Positions 1 to 8,929 of a DNA stretch of 64,000 bases are shown here, piece by piece; positions within the stretch are counted from its first letter, which is position 1, and every line of letters begins with the position of its first letter. The translations under genes and the position numbers were made by a program. Origin of the DNA: an uncultured Gammaproteobacteria bacterium (GTDB lineage Bacteria > Pseudomonadota > Gammaproteobacteria > JAADHQ01). The notes beneath the pieces are model-generated. The model did not search any database. It had not been told where the DNA came from and saw only the letters and a list, made by a program, of their open reading frames with translations. The DNA lies in contig CAMYJO010000001.1 in the NCBI GenBank assembly GCA_947258755.1, positions 62,001 to 126,000 of the forward strand, read 5' to 3'.

Positions 1-1
1 T

Positions 2-70
2 GACAACATCACGATTTTATTGGTTGCCGCCTCTGACTCGGCACCGGAAAGACTGGTTAGTCTTGCCTGA
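2..70 (+). CDS. 3' end of a possible PPM-type phosphatase (partial)
   Basis: Only the last 22 codons are in the window, ending at TGA 68-70. They read DNITILLVAASDSAPERLVS and two more residues. The DNIT(I/V)LLV string is the typical last beta strand of PP2C/PPM serine-threonine phosphatases, where the Asp-Asn pair helps bind metal. The gene runs in from the left and converges on ccoS, with about 20 bases between their stops. The call rests on one short motif, so it is tentative. Confidence 0.4.
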   Translation, partial: DNITILLVAASDSAPERLVSLA

Positions 71-91
71 GCCCATCCCCGCGCTTAACAT

Positions 92-289
92 TTATTCCTG
101 CTGTTTTTTTTCACGCGCCTTTTTCGCTGCATTCTCCGGGATCATCGGGTCATCATCATCCATCAGAATCCTGTGTGCGGGCCCTTCCAGATCCTCATAT
201 TGACCACTGCGAACGGCCCATATAAACAACCAGATTGCGGCACCAAGAATAATCAGGCCAATCGGAATCAATAAATAAAGAATATTCAT
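92..289 (-). CDS. ccoS: cbb3 oxidase maturation protein CcoS
   Basis: A 65-residue protein needed for cofactor insertion into cbb3 oxidase. It has one N-terminal membrane helix (about residues 3-25) followed by WAVRSGQYEDLEGPAHRIL, the conserved CcoS region (GQYxDLExPAxRIL), and an acidic then lysine-rich tail. The length is normal for the family. It is the last gene of the ccoG-H-I-S group, 25 bases after ccoI. Small size and position match the family exactly, so confidence is high. Confidence 0.93.
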   Translation of the reverse strand: MNILYLLIPIGLIILGAAIWLFIWAVRSGQYEDLEGPAHRILMDDDDPMIPENAAKKAREKKQQE

Positions 290-314
290 ATCAATTTTTG
301 CTCTATTGCCTTCC

Positions 315-2717
315 CTAACGGGTCAACCTTAATGCATTCAGGACCACGACCAGCGAACTGGCGGACATGCCGATAGCAGCCATCCACGGTGCGATCATAC
401 CCATGGCGGCCAGCGGTAATGCCAGCAAATTATAACCCAATGCCCAGATCAGGTTCTGTCTAATAACGGCCAGACTGCGGCGTGCCATAACCACGCCATC
501 GACAATATGCGGCAACTGTTCAGATAACAGCACCAGGTCGGCACTGGCGTGTGCTATCTGTGAGCCCCCACCCATGGCGACCGAGACCTGCGCGGCTGCC
601 AGCACCGGTGCATCATTGACGCCATCGCCTATCATGACAACGACGTCTCCGCTCTGCTGCATCGCCTGTATGTGTGCCAGTTTCTGATCAGGTAGTAGTC
701 CGGCATGCGCATCCTCGATCCCCAGCTGCTCGGCAACATGACTGACTACAGGCCCCTGATCTCCGCTTAATAAAGTAATGTTCAGACCCAGGTCACGCAA
801 TGCCTGCAGCGTGTCATATGCATCTTCGCGTACCACATCGGCCAGCACAAACAAGGCCAGCAGGTGTTGTTCATCGGCCAGCGCAACCACGGTTTTCTGT
901 TGCCGAAAGGCTTCATGCTGGCCGATGTCAGCACCCAACTCGGCGACAAAGTCGGGTTTCCCCAGCCTGTATAGCCTACCATCTATGTAGCCTTGCATGC
1001 CGCGCCCGGTTATCGCGCTAATATCTGTCGCCGTTAATTGCTCTTTATCGGCAGCCTCTATGATTGCTTTTGCCAACGGGTGTTCCGACGCACTCTCCAG
1101 GGCAGCGGCAATTTTCAATACTTGCTGACGGGGTTGATCTTGCAGCGTTATCACATCCTCTAGTTGTAATCGCCCATGCGTTAACGTACCGGTTTTATCA
1201 AACACTACATGCGTGGCCCTGGCCAACGTCTCCAGGGCATGCCCACGTGTCGTCAGTAAACCCATGCGTGTCAATTGGCCGGTGGCTGCCACCAGTGCTG
1301 CCGGGGTCGCCAGTGACAAAGCACAGGGGCAAGTGACCACCAACACAGACAAACTGATCCAGAAGGCATTGGCCGGATCATGTTGCCACCAGTACCAGCC
1401 AATGGCTGTAGCCAGCAGCAAGATAACAGCAACAAACCAGCCGGCCACGCGGTCCGCTAACTGTGCCAGCCGGGGCTTTTCCGTTTGCGCCCTGTCTAAC
1501 AGGCGCACAATTGAGGACAAGATGGTATCTTCACCGATCTTATCGATGCGCATCAGAATAGGGCTTTCGATATTGATACTGCCGCCGATAATCTCGCTGC
1601 CTTCGCTCCTTGAAACCGGCACACTCTCTCCGGTCAATAAGGATTCATCAATCGAACTCTTGCCTTCAACGATGACACCATCGGCAGGCACGGTTTCCCC
1701 CGGTTTAATCCTGACCAGGTCGGCAAGCTGTAACTCACTGGCGCTAACCACCTGTTCTTCACCTTCGCTGACCCGGGTCGCGGTAACCGGTAGCAACCTG
1801 ATCAACTCCTCCGAGGCCTGGCCGGCGCGATGACGCGCCATCATTTCCAGGTAACGCCCGGTCAATAGAAAGAAAGTAAACATCGTCACCGAATCGAAAT
1901 AGACCTCACCCTGATTTAGCAGGGTTGCCCAACAGCTGGCAATGAAGGCAATGCCGATCGCCAGCGAGACCGGCACGTCCATACCAAGTTGACGGTATTT
2001 CAGATCACGCCATGCAGATTTAAAAAAGGGACTGGCGGCATACAGAACCACCGGAATAGTGATCAACAGGCTGATCCAACGCATGAAGTGACGCAAGCCC
2101 GCATCCATGCCCTGACTCTCGCCGGCATACATAGCCACCGCTAGCATCATCACTTGCATGGCACCAAGACCGGACACTGCCAGGCCTCGCATGGCGCGCG
2201 AGCGTTCGCTTTTGTGTAATTTTTCCTGCCGTCCGGCATCGAAAGGGTGGGCCACATAACCTATCGTGGTGATCGCCTTAAGGATATCACTCAGATGGAT
2301 CTTATCATCGTCCCACTTGACGGTGGCACGGCGACTGGAGTAATTAATACGGAACTCGCTGACGCCCGGCAAGGCCATAACATGTCTTTCATTCAACCAG
2401 ACACAGGCGGCGCAGACGATACCCTCCAGAATCAACGAAGCCTGACGCAGACTACCCGCTTCCTGTTTGACAAAGTCCTTTTGCAGCTCGGGCTTGTCAT
2501 AAAGAGACAGTGTCTCATACAGCTCATCCATGGACTGCTGCGGGTTTTGTGATTTCTCAGTACGGTACTTGTAAAAATCGGTCAGCCCATTAGCGACAAT
2601 CGCATTGGCCACCGCCTGACAGCCGGGGCAACACATTTCCCGGGCCTCACCATCAATTTCGACCGAATAATGCGCGCCAGGTGGGACAGGTAGATCGCAA
2701 TGATAGCAATGGGTCAT
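315..2717 (-). CDS. ccoI: Copper-translocating P-type ATPase CcoI
   Basis: This 800-residue P1B-type ATPase exports Cu(I) to the periplasm for delivery to the CuB site of cbb3 oxidase. In order it has a Cys-rich N-terminus (CYHC, CCPGC), a heavy-metal domain with CAAC at about 102-105, eight predicted membrane helices, the CPC transport motif at about 461-463, the phosphorylated Asp in DKTGTLTHG at about 506 and the hinge GDGVNDAP near 700. All catalytic motifs are intact. The Cys-rich extension and location between ccoH and ccoS mark it as CcoI/FixI rather than a CopA detoxification pump. An unusual heptamer-repeat spacer separates it from ccoH. Confidence 0.95.
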   Translation of the reverse strand: MTHCYHCDLPVPPGAHYSVEIDGEAREMCCPGCQAVANAIVANGLTDFYKYRTEKSQNPQQSMDELYETLSLYDKPELQKDFVKQEAGSLRQASLILEGIVCAACVWLNERHVMALPGVSEFRINYSSRRATVKWDDDKIHLSDILKAITTIGYVAHPFDAGRQEKLHKSERSRAMRGLAVSGLGAMQVMMLAVAMYAGESQGMDAGLRHFMRWISLLITIPVVLYAASPFFKSAWRDLKYRQLGMDVPVSLAIGIAFIASCWATLLNQGEVYFDSVTMFTFFLLTGRYLEMMARHRAGQASEELIRLLPVTATRVSEGEEQVVSASELQLADLVRIKPGETVPADGVIVEGKSSIDESLLTGESVPVSRSEGSEIIGGSINIESPILMRIDKIGEDTILSSIVRLLDRAQTEKPRLAQLADRVAGWFVAVILLLATAIGWYWWQHDPANAFWISLSVLVVTCPCALSLATPAALVAATGQLTRMGLLTTRGHALETLARATHVVFDKTGTLTHGRLQLEDVITLQDQPRQQVLKIAAALESASEHPLAKAIIEAADKEQLTATDISAITGRGMQGYIDGRLYRLGKPDFVAELGADIGQHEAFRQQKTVVALADEQHLLALFVLADVVREDAYDTLQALRDLGLNITLLSGDQGPVVSHVAEQLGIEDAHAGLLPDQKLAHIQAMQQSGDVVVMIGDGVNDAPVLAAAQVSVAMGGGSQIAHASADLVLLSEQLPHIVDGVVMARRSLAVIRQNLIWALGYNLLALPLAAMGMIAPWMAAIGMSASSLVVVLNALRLTR

Positions 2718-2718
2718 A

Positions 2719-2854
2719 GATTCAGATACAAGATTAAAATTAAAGAGTAAAGATTAAAGATTAAAGATACAAGTTAGAAGATACAAGATACAAGATACAA
2801 GGGTGAAGCGCAGTGATTTCTTTTACTTTTATCTTGTATCTTTAACCTTTAATC
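2719..2854. repeat. Heptamer repeat with inverted arms between ccoH and ccoI
   Basis: The spacer is made of variants of a 7-base unit (on the coding strand TTGTATC, TTTAATC, TTCTAAC, TTTACTC) repeated about a dozen times. One block, 2752-2773, is the inverse complement of 2833-2854 with 21 of 22 positions matching, leaving a 59-base loop. The right arm covers the ccoH stop codon (2849-2851). The ccoHI transcript could therefore fold into a long AU-rich stem across the intercistronic junction. A related heptamer tract lies upstream of bioD. Confidence 0.75.
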
Positions 2855-3682
2855 TGCCTTTGGAATATTAGTAGAGGCATGAATTTCAAATGCTTCGCCC
2901 GCATGCGTGAAATTGATATTCACTTGCCACAGACCAGGGTCTGGCAGACGTAGTTCGGCCTGATAAATGCCGGTTGTAGTCTCATGCATACTAAACACCT
3001 TGTCTTGACGACTATCGGCCGCACGCATGAATAGACCACCAGCTTCCAGGCCACTGATCGGGACGCCTGCCGCATCTTTAATGACTAGCTGAAAAACCCC
3101 AACCTCATTAGCTGTCGGTGTTTTGTGCAACCAGCCTTTATGTACCTGCCAACCACGCTGTTCGAGCAAATCAAGTTGGCGCAAGTACTGGTTATATTTC
3201 GCTTCCTTCTTGTGATAGTTATTATGCACCACACCCGGGAAGCGGGTCTCAACCTGATTAGATTGCATGCGTTCAGGCAAGATCAAGTCCTGCAAACCAC
3301 CCGGCAAACCTTCCTTTGACAGCGTTACAAAGACGGCATCGACGATCAGGATGACGACAAAAAAACTGACAATAATCGCAGGAGCCCAGTGAAACCACTT
3401 GCCCTGCAACTCAGGATCATCCTGCTTTTTTAGCCTTTCCCGATGCGAAAATAACATACCGAGCAAATAGGCCACCATGAAAAACACGGTAATATTCATT
3501 GCCAGCACATCTGCACCTGGCCAGAAAAGTAATGCCAACGGCAAATAAATAGCCAGGGCCAACAGACTGATAACAAAACCGGACTGTTTGGCATTCAAGG
3601 GCGTAAAGCGATAGAAAATTAAATACAGGGCAAACAACAGCAATACGCCTGCCGGAATGGTCAATGCCATCGAGGTCATCAT
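2849..3682 (-). CDS. ccoH: FixH/CcoH-type cbb3 assembly protein, long form
   Basis: This 277-residue membrane protein acts in cbb3 oxidase assembly. It has two to three N-terminal hydrophobic helices (about 8-90), a short cytoplasmic charged segment (HRERLKKQDD), another helix (about 107-130), then a periplasmic beta-rich FixH domain with the LPDPGLWQVNI strand near the end. Classical CcoH proteins have about 150-170 residues, so the N-terminal helices are an extension seen in some gammaproteobacteria. Its ATG overlaps the ccoG stop (ATGA, 3679-3682), which indicates translational coupling. The family call rests on the C-terminal half and the context. Confidence 0.82.
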   Translation of the reverse strand: MMTSMALTIPAGVLLLFALYLIFYRFTPLNAKQSGFVISLLALAIYLPLALLFWPGADVLAMNITVFFMVAYLLGMLFSHRERLKKQDDPELQGKWFHWAPAIIVSFFVVILIVDAVFVTLSKEGLPGGLQDLILPERMQSNQVETRFPGVVHNNYHKKEAKYNQYLRQLDLLEQRGWQVHKGWLHKTPTANEVGVFQLVIKDAAGVPISGLEAGGLFMRAADSRQDKVFSMHETTTGIYQAELRLPDPGLWQVNINFTHAGEAFEIHASTNIPKAD

Positions 3683-5103
3683 TTTCGATCACCGCGCATA
3701 GTAAACAAGGCCTTCTTGCTCTCCGTTACCGTCTCGTCGCCAATATCAGTTTCGACCACAAAGCGGAACGGAATCTGCCCTGACTTGCCCTGAAGCGGTT
3801 TAGATTTAACCCGCACAAAAACATTCACAGAAGACAGCGGCCCAATTTTGATCGATTTGATCTTACCCATATCCATGACCGCACCGGGCAGCCCCTCTAG
3901 TCGCATTTGCATGACGACCGTTTTTTCTGACTTGTTATTCAGCTTGATGTCATAACTGTTTTGCAATTGGCCGTCAGACAACATGACATATAACGGGTTC
4001 CTGACCTGGGTAACCGCCATCGACAACTGACTCTTGGTAGCAACGCTCCAGACCAGGCCGGCGATAGCCGCGATCAGGACCAGGCCATAGCCAATGTTCT
4101 TTAATTTTAATAAATGCGTCTCGCCGCCTTCGAGTTCGTTCTCCGAGGCATAACGAATCAGTCCGCGCTGCCAACCCAACTTATCCATAATGGTATCGCA
4201 GGCATCGACACATAATGCGCAGGAGATGCAGGACATTTGCAGACCATCACGAATATCGATACCGGTCGGACAGACCTGCACACAAAATCCACAATCGATA
4301 CAATCGCCCACATTACTTGCATGCCTTTCATCCTGGGTTTTCAGGTCCTTACCAAGTTTGGCCCTACCGGCCTCAGCCTCGCCACGCTTTTCATCATAGG
4401 CGACAATCAGCGTATCCTTGTCAAACATAATGCTCTGAAAACGGGCATATGGACACATATAGGTACAGACCTGCTCACGCGCAAGTCCAGCCATTACATA
4501 AGTCGATAGCGACAGGAACAAGGTGGTTGCATAGGCAGGAAATGGTGCCGTGCCACTGAAAAACTGGCCGAACAGCTCATAGGCATCACCCCAGTAGAGC
4601 GTGAAGGTCAGTCCGGTGGCAAAAGCAACCAGCAACCACAACAGGTGCGTAACTGCTTTTTTCAGTATCCATTCGGTGCTCCATGCGGATTTAGCCAGAC
4701 GTATTCTCGCCGGTCGCTCGCCTTGCACCAGGTGCTCGACTAAGATGTACACATCGGTCCACAAAGTCTGAAAACAGAAATAACCGCAAAATGCACGTCC
4801 GGCGATACCGGTAACAAAGAACAATAAAAATGCAGCAATCATCAGGACTGCCGCCAACCAGAATATATCCTGCGGATTAACGATCACGGAAAACAGATAA
4901 AAGATGCGGTCCTGAATATCGAACATCACCGCCTGATCAACGGCAGACTCTCGCTGCCAACGCACCCAGGGGAGAATAAAGTAGACGCTATAGGCAAATA
5001 GCAGGATCGACCATTTTATTGTACGGAAACGCCCTTGCACCGATCGCGGATAGATCGGAACACGCCCCTCAAATAAAATCAGTTCCTCTGCATTCTTTGC
5101 CAT
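3679..5103 (-). CDS. ccoG: Cytochrome c oxidase accessory protein CcoG (RdxA/FixG)
   Basis: This 474-residue membrane iron-sulfur protein is thought to reduce Cu(II) to Cu(I) during cbb3 assembly. It has about five membrane helices and CGYFCFQ (about 107) and CTYMCPYARFQ (about 214) motifs. Two 4Fe-4S ferredoxin motifs follow, CIDCGFCVQVCPTG and CISCALCVDACD (about 268-310), then a C-terminal immunoglobulin-like periplasmic domain. All Cys motifs are intact and the length is normal. It is the first gene after the ccoP terminator, so ccoGHIS probably has its own promoter or depends on readthrough. Confidence 0.95.
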   Translation of the reverse strand: MAKNAEELILFEGRVPIYPRSVQGRFRTIKWSILLFAYSVYFILPWVRWQRESAVDQAVMFDIQDRIFYLFSVIVNPQDIFWLAAVLMIAAFLLFFVTGIAGRAFCGYFCFQTLWTDVYILVEHLVQGERPARIRLAKSAWSTEWILKKAVTHLLWLLVAFATGLTFTLYWGDAYELFGQFFSGTAPFPAYATTLFLSLSTYVMAGLAREQVCTYMCPYARFQSIMFDKDTLIVAYDEKRGEAEAGRAKLGKDLKTQDERHASNVGDCIDCGFCVQVCPTGIDIRDGLQMSCISCALCVDACDTIMDKLGWQRGLIRYASENELEGGETHLLKLKNIGYGLVLIAAIAGLVWSVATKSQLSMAVTQVRNPLYVMLSDGQLQNSYDIKLNNKSEKTVVMQMRLEGLPGAVMDMGKIKSIKIGPLSSVNVFVRVKSKPLQGKSGQIPFRFVVETDIGDETVTESKKALFTMRGDRK

Positions 5104-5123
5104 AGCTTGTCGAAAGACCTCAA

Positions 5124-5159
5124 TAAAAACAAAGCGGGTCCAGGACAGCCTGAACCCGC
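5124..5159 (-). terminator. Rho-independent terminator after ccoP
   Basis: On the minus strand, GCGGGTTCAGG, a CTGT loop and CCTGGACCCGC form an 11-bp stem with one G-T wobble, followed at once by TTTGTTTTTATT. It lies 25 bases past the ccoP stop and 20 bases before the ccoG start, so it separates structural genes from assembly genes. Confidence 0.85.
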
Positions 5160-5183
5160 CGCCATCAATGCACCAACGTCAGC

Positions 5184-6116
5184 TTATTTACCGCCACCAA
5201 GCTCATGCACGTAAACAGTCAGGATCTTGATTTCTGCAGAGCTCAGGCGTTGACTCCATGCCGGCATCTGACGTTTAACGCCGTTCTTGATGATAGCGCG
5301 GACGGCCTCACGCTTAGCCTCTATGTTTGTTTGCCCGGCAACATCGGCGAGCGTCCAGATACCGTCAGTCAGGTTTGCGGAACCAACGGATTTCATGCCG
5401 ACGGCTTCCTTGGTATGACAGTAATAACAACCGCCTCCTTCACCATTAAATAATGCCGCACCTCGCATCGATTTTTCCTTGTCGACATCATGCCCGGAAA
5501 GGTTCAAGACATATTCAACGACGTCATCCATTTGCTGCTCATTAAAGGTTTTCCTAAACGCCGGCATATAGCCATTACGGCCCTTCTCCAAGGTCGTCTG
5601 GATTTCTTCAACCTTACCGCCCCATAACCAGTCATCATCAACCAGGTTAGGGAACAGACCGATAACACCCGCGCCACCCATGCCGTGACAGGCTGCACAA
5701 TTATCAGTGAACAAGATTTTGCCCACGGAGCGACTGAACTGCATCATGCTTGAGTCAGAGAGGATTTTTTCATAACTACTATCAACAACTTTCTGCATGT
5801 ACTGGCGCTGTTTGACTGACTCTTCACCTTCTTGCAGATCCTTCATCAAACGCGCACGTGTATTCCAGTGCGTAGTCACTTCCTTATCGCCAACCTTGTA
5901 GGTAATGCTGTTCAAGCCACCCTTGGTATAGCTCTGACCGACAGGCCATGCTGGATAGAAAAACCAGTAAACCACAGCAAAGACTACGGTTGCATAGAAG
6001 GCCCATAGCCACCAACGTGGCAGGGGGTTATTAAACTCCTGGATATCACCGTCCCAGGCATGACCGGTGGTTTGTACTGAACCGGACTGAGCCTTATCTT
6101 GTTTCTGTTCACTCAT
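5184..6116 (-). CDS. ccoP: cbb3 oxidase dihaem subunit CcoP
   Basis: This 310-residue membrane-anchored cytochrome c passes electrons to the CcoNO core. After an N-terminal cytoplasmic part it has one membrane helix (about 34-55, LPRWWLWAFYATVVFA), then two haem c sites, CAACHG (about 141) and CYYCHT (about 228), with downstream Met residues in NGYMPAF and RQMPAW as sixth ligands. The WDGDIQEFNNPLPRWW signature is standard for FixP/CcoP. The start overlaps the ccoQ end by 8 bases. Confidence 0.96.
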   Translation of the reverse strand: MSEQKQDKAQSGSVQTTGHAWDGDIQEFNNPLPRWWLWAFYATVVFAVVYWFFYPAWPVGQSYTKGGLNSITYKVGDKEVTTHWNTRARLMKDLQEGEESVKQRQYMQKVVDSSYEKILSDSSMMQFSRSVGKILFTDNCAACHGMGGAGVIGLFPNLVDDDWLWGGKVEEIQTTLEKGRNGYMPAFRKTFNEQQMDDVVEYVLNLSGHDVDKEKSMRGAALFNGEGGGCYYCHTKEAVGMKSVGSANLTDGIWTLADVAGQTNIEAKREAVRAIIKNGVKRQMPAWSQRLSSAEIKILTVYVHELGGGK

Positions 6117-6321
6117 CTTTACTTACCTTATCATCAGAGCCTGTATACTCTTCGTGCTCTTCATCCTCAAACGGGATATTTTTGTACGATTCCAGCCGCT
6201 CGGATCTTTTTTTACTGGAAAATAAATAAATTAGTATTGCGCAGAACAATGTAAAGAACAGCACCAATGCAAAAACCTTGCTGTTCTCCAGGTGGGTAAA
6301 CCACTGCAAGAAATCACTCAT
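6109..6321 (-). CDS. ccoQ: cbb3 oxidase small subunit CcoQ
   Basis: This 70-residue protein has one membrane helix (about 14-35), then a basic SSKKRSERLESYKNIPFEDEE segment and an acidic tail. It stabilises the cbb3 complex. Position between ccoO and ccoP and the YKNIPFEDE motif fit CcoQ. It overlaps ccoP and starts about 28 bases after ccoO. Confidence 0.92.
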   Translation of the reverse strand: MSDFLQWFTHLENSKVFALVLFFTLFCAILIYLFSSKKRSERLESYKNIPFEDEEHEEYTGSDDKVSKDE

Positions 6322-6349
6322 CGTCTACGCGCTCATTCTCACCCAGCCC

Positions 6350-7108
6350 CTATCGGAACTCGGAGAAATGACCTTCCTGATAACTCTTGAAATCAACCAT
6401 TGTGCCGAGCACCTGCAAGTAGGCCACCAGGGCATCCATCTCGGTCACGCGTGACTTGTCACCATCATAGTTGCCATTCTCTGCTTGCCGGAGCAGGTTT
6501 TCTTCTGCATAGACAATATCCAGATCCCTGGCGATTTCGGCACCGAAACGTTTTACATTCGCTTCATATTCTTCATCGGTTTCTGAATACGGAACACCGA
6601 CCATTTTCTGCGCCTTCATACGCGCCTTGATATCCGAATAATCAAGTGCGTTCTCCAGCAACCAGGGATAATTCGGCATGATCGAATCAGGCATGACCGA
6701 CTTCGGCTTTAACAAATGTTGTGTATGCCACTCATTCGAATATTTCTTACCTACGCGCGCCAGGTCAGGCCCTGTTCGTTTCGATCCCCACTGAAACGGA
6801 TGATCATATTGAGACTCGGCAGCCAGTGAATAATGTCCATAACGCAGATGCTCATCACGAAACGGGCGAATCATTTGAGAATGGCACAGGAAACAGCCTT
6901 CACGTACATAGATATCACGGCCGCGACTTTCCAGTGGCGTATACGGATGCACGGCATCACGGCCGTCTGCTTTCTTGACCTGCTCAACAGTCTCATTGAT
7001 AAAAAACAATGGCACGATCTCGACCAGTCCGCCGATACTGACAACAACCAATGTCAGCGCTATCAGCAGGCCGGCATTGATTTCTATACTTTCATGTTTG
7101 AACTTCAT
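6350..7108 (-). CDS. ccoO: cbb3 oxidase monohaem subunit CcoO
   Basis: This 252-residue membrane-anchored monohaem cytochrome c is the first electron acceptor within the cbb3 core dimer. It has an N-terminal helix (about 11-35), then [20 protein letters not shown] with the haem motif CFLCH (about 71). The family segments [18 protein letters not shown], Met-rich [12 protein letters not shown] and a C-terminal VAYLQVLGT follow. The length is normal. It lies 24 bases after ccoN. Confidence 0.96.
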   Translation of the reverse strand: MKFKHESIEINAGLLIALTLVVVSIGGLVEIVPLFFINETVEQVKKADGRDAVHPYTPLESRGRDIYVREGCFLCHSQMIRPFRDEHLRYGHYSLAAESQYDHPFQWGSKRTGPDLARVGKKYSNEWHTQHLLKPKSVMPDSIMPNYPWLLENALDYSDIKARMKAQKMVGVPYSETDEEYEANVKRFGAEIARDLDIVYAEENLLRQAENGNYDGDKSRVTEMDALVAYLQVLGTMVDFKSYQEGHFSEFR

Positions 7109-7132
7109 TACTTATAGCTCCTATAGTCTTGA

Positions 7133-8584
7133 TCAGGCGCTAGCCATTTTTGCAGCGATCTTGGCTTCAAGCTCAGCCGCTTCACGTTTGGCTCTGGAAA
7201 TAGTACGTATAACGTTGTAGGCCATCACCATGACACCGGCAACGAAGAACATACCTCCGATCGCACGCCAGACATAGGGCTGGTGCAGGAACGCAACTGT
7301 TTCGATAAAGCTGTACTTGAGATTACCGTAGTCATCGAAGGCGCGCAGGAACAGGCCCTGACCAATACCGGCGATCCACATCGAGGTGATATACAGTACG
7401 ATACCGATTGTTGCCAACCAGAAATGCGTGTAGATCAGTTTCAGGCTGAAAATTTTGGTGCCGTACAGGCGTGGAATCAGGTGATACATGGAGCCAAATG
7501 AAATCATCGCCACCCAGCCTAAGGCACCGGAATGAACATGGCCAATGGTCCAGTCGGTGTAATGTGATAATGCATTCACGCTCTTCAGTGACATCAGCGG
7601 ACCCTCAAAGGTCGACATACCATAGAACGACAAGGATGCGATCATAAACAACATGATTGGATCTGAACGCAGCTTGTCCCAGGCACCGGATAGGGTCATG
7701 ATGCCATTGATCATGCCACCCCAGGAAGGCAATAACAGCATGATAGAGAATGTCGCCGCCAGCGTTGAGGTCCAGTCAGGCAACGCGGTCCAGTGCAGAT
7801 GATGCGCGCCTGCCCACATATACAGGAATACCAGGGCCCAGAAATGGATAATTGACAGGCGATACGAATACACCGGGCGGCCGGCCTGCTTCGGTACAAA
7901 ATAGTACATCATGCCGAGGAACGCAGCCGTCAGGAAGAAGCCAACCGCATTATGCCCATACCACCACTGGGTCATCGCGTCCTGCACACCGGAAAAGGCA
8001 CTATAGGATTTCAAGGTGAACAGACCGACCGGCATGGCCAGGTTGTTAAAGATATGCAGGATCGCGGTGACCATGATGAAGGCCAGAAAAAACCAGTTGG
8101 CAACATAGATATGCGGCTGCGTACGTTGGCGAATCGCCTGTACAAATAGCGCCAGATAGGCGACCCAGACCACGGCAATAAGGATATCAATAGGCCACTC
8201 AAACTCGGCGTATTCGCGGCCCTGCGAGTAACCCAGCATATAACTTAAGGCACCGCTCAGGATAATGATTTGCCAACCCCAGAAAGTAAACGTCGCCAGG
8301 CCATTACTGAACAGGCGCGCCTGGCAGGTCCTCTGCACTATATAATAGGAAGTCGCGAACAAGGCGCTACCGCCAAAACCGAATATCACCAGCGTGGTAT
8401 GCACGGGTCGCAAACGACCAAAAGTTATTTCTGGGATATCAAAGTTCAGTGCCGGAAATGCCAGCTCCAGGGCGATATATACACCGACCGACATACCCAA
8501 TAGCCCCCAAACCAGGGACATAATCGCAAATTTACGAATTACCTCGTAATTGTATTGCTCGACAGGAGCATTTGCGTGTGCCAT
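7133..8584 (-). CDS. ccoN: cbb3 oxidase catalytic subunit CcoN
   Basis: This 483-residue, twelve-helix haem-copper oxidase subunit carries haem b and the b3-CuB centre and reduces O2 at low oxygen levels. The family motifs [41 protein letters not shown] and [14 protein letters not shown] supply the haem and CuB His ligands. The ATG follows GAGGCAAAGGT. It is the first gene of ccoNOQP, and a sigma70-type promoter is seen upstream. I looked for a full FNR/ANR box (TTGAT-N4-ATCAA) and found only a half site. Confidence 0.97.
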   Translation of the reverse strand: MAHANAPVEQYNYEVIRKFAIMSLVWGLLGMSVGVYIALELAFPALNFDIPEITFGRLRPVHTTLVIFGFGGSALFATSYYIVQRTCQARLFSNGLATFTFWGWQIIILSGALSYMLGYSQGREYAEFEWPIDILIAVVWVAYLALFVQAIRQRTQPHIYVANWFFLAFIMVTAILHIFNNLAMPVGLFTLKSYSAFSGVQDAMTQWWYGHNAVGFFLTAAFLGMMYYFVPKQAGRPVYSYRLSIIHFWALVFLYMWAGAHHLHWTALPDWTSTLAATFSIMLLLPSWGGMINGIMTLSGAWDKLRSDPIMLFMIASLSFYGMSTFEGPLMSLKSVNALSHYTDWTIGHVHSGALGWVAMISFGSMYHLIPRLYGTKIFSLKLIYTHFWLATIGIVLYITSMWIAGIGQGLFLRAFDDYGNLKYSFIETVAFLHQPYVWRAIGGMFFVAGVMVMAYNVIRTISRAKREAAELEAKIAAKMASA

Positions 8585-8666
8585 ACCTTTGCCTCATTCT
8601 TAATGTTCTTTAAAAATACCTATAAATCAATAATTTAATAAAAATACAGGCGATAAAATGTTGCAT

Positions 8667-8696
8667 ATTATAATATACTTATATATAGGCTTTCAA
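8667..8696 (-). promoter_or_regulatory. Probable ccoNOQP promoter
   Basis: On the minus strand TTGAAA (8696-8691) and TATAAT (8672-8667) are 18 bases apart. This would place transcription start near 8660 and leave a leader of about 75 bases before ccoN. The -10 is a perfect consensus in an AT-rich tract. No experimental support is available. Confidence 0.5.
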
Positions 8697-8699
8697 GGG

Positions 8700-8929
8700 G
8701 GAATTGCCTATACACCTATTAATCTCGTATATACCCGGTGGACGGGTGGCCGCAAATTTGGCTCGCGATAGCATGAAATTGTAGACGCTCTATGACATTT
8801 TGCACTGCAGCCTTTACATGCAGCATTGAGCGCATCGGCCTACAAAGCATAACCCCAGCTCACGAAGTGTTTAACTCCGGGTGTACTCAGCCAGGTTAAG
8901 GCAACAAGACAACAGTCGCCTGATCAAGC
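8700..8929. other. Intergenic region between ctaB and the ccoN promoter
   Basis: This holds the end of the ctaB transcript and the upstream part of the ccoN control region. I see no gene, no clear terminator and no full FNR palindrome. Only one FNR half site (ATTGATTTAT on the minus strand, downstream of the -10) is seen. Confidence 0.4.

Noticed and set aside
1213-1833. Plus-strand open frame across ccoI (206 codons)
   Set aside because: It is antisense to the ATPase core and has Ser/Thr-rich low-complexity sequence only.
8585-8700. FNR/ANR site upstream of ccoN
   Set aside because: Only ATTGATTTAT (a half site) is found. The matching ATCAA half at the right spacing is absent, so no operator is claimed.
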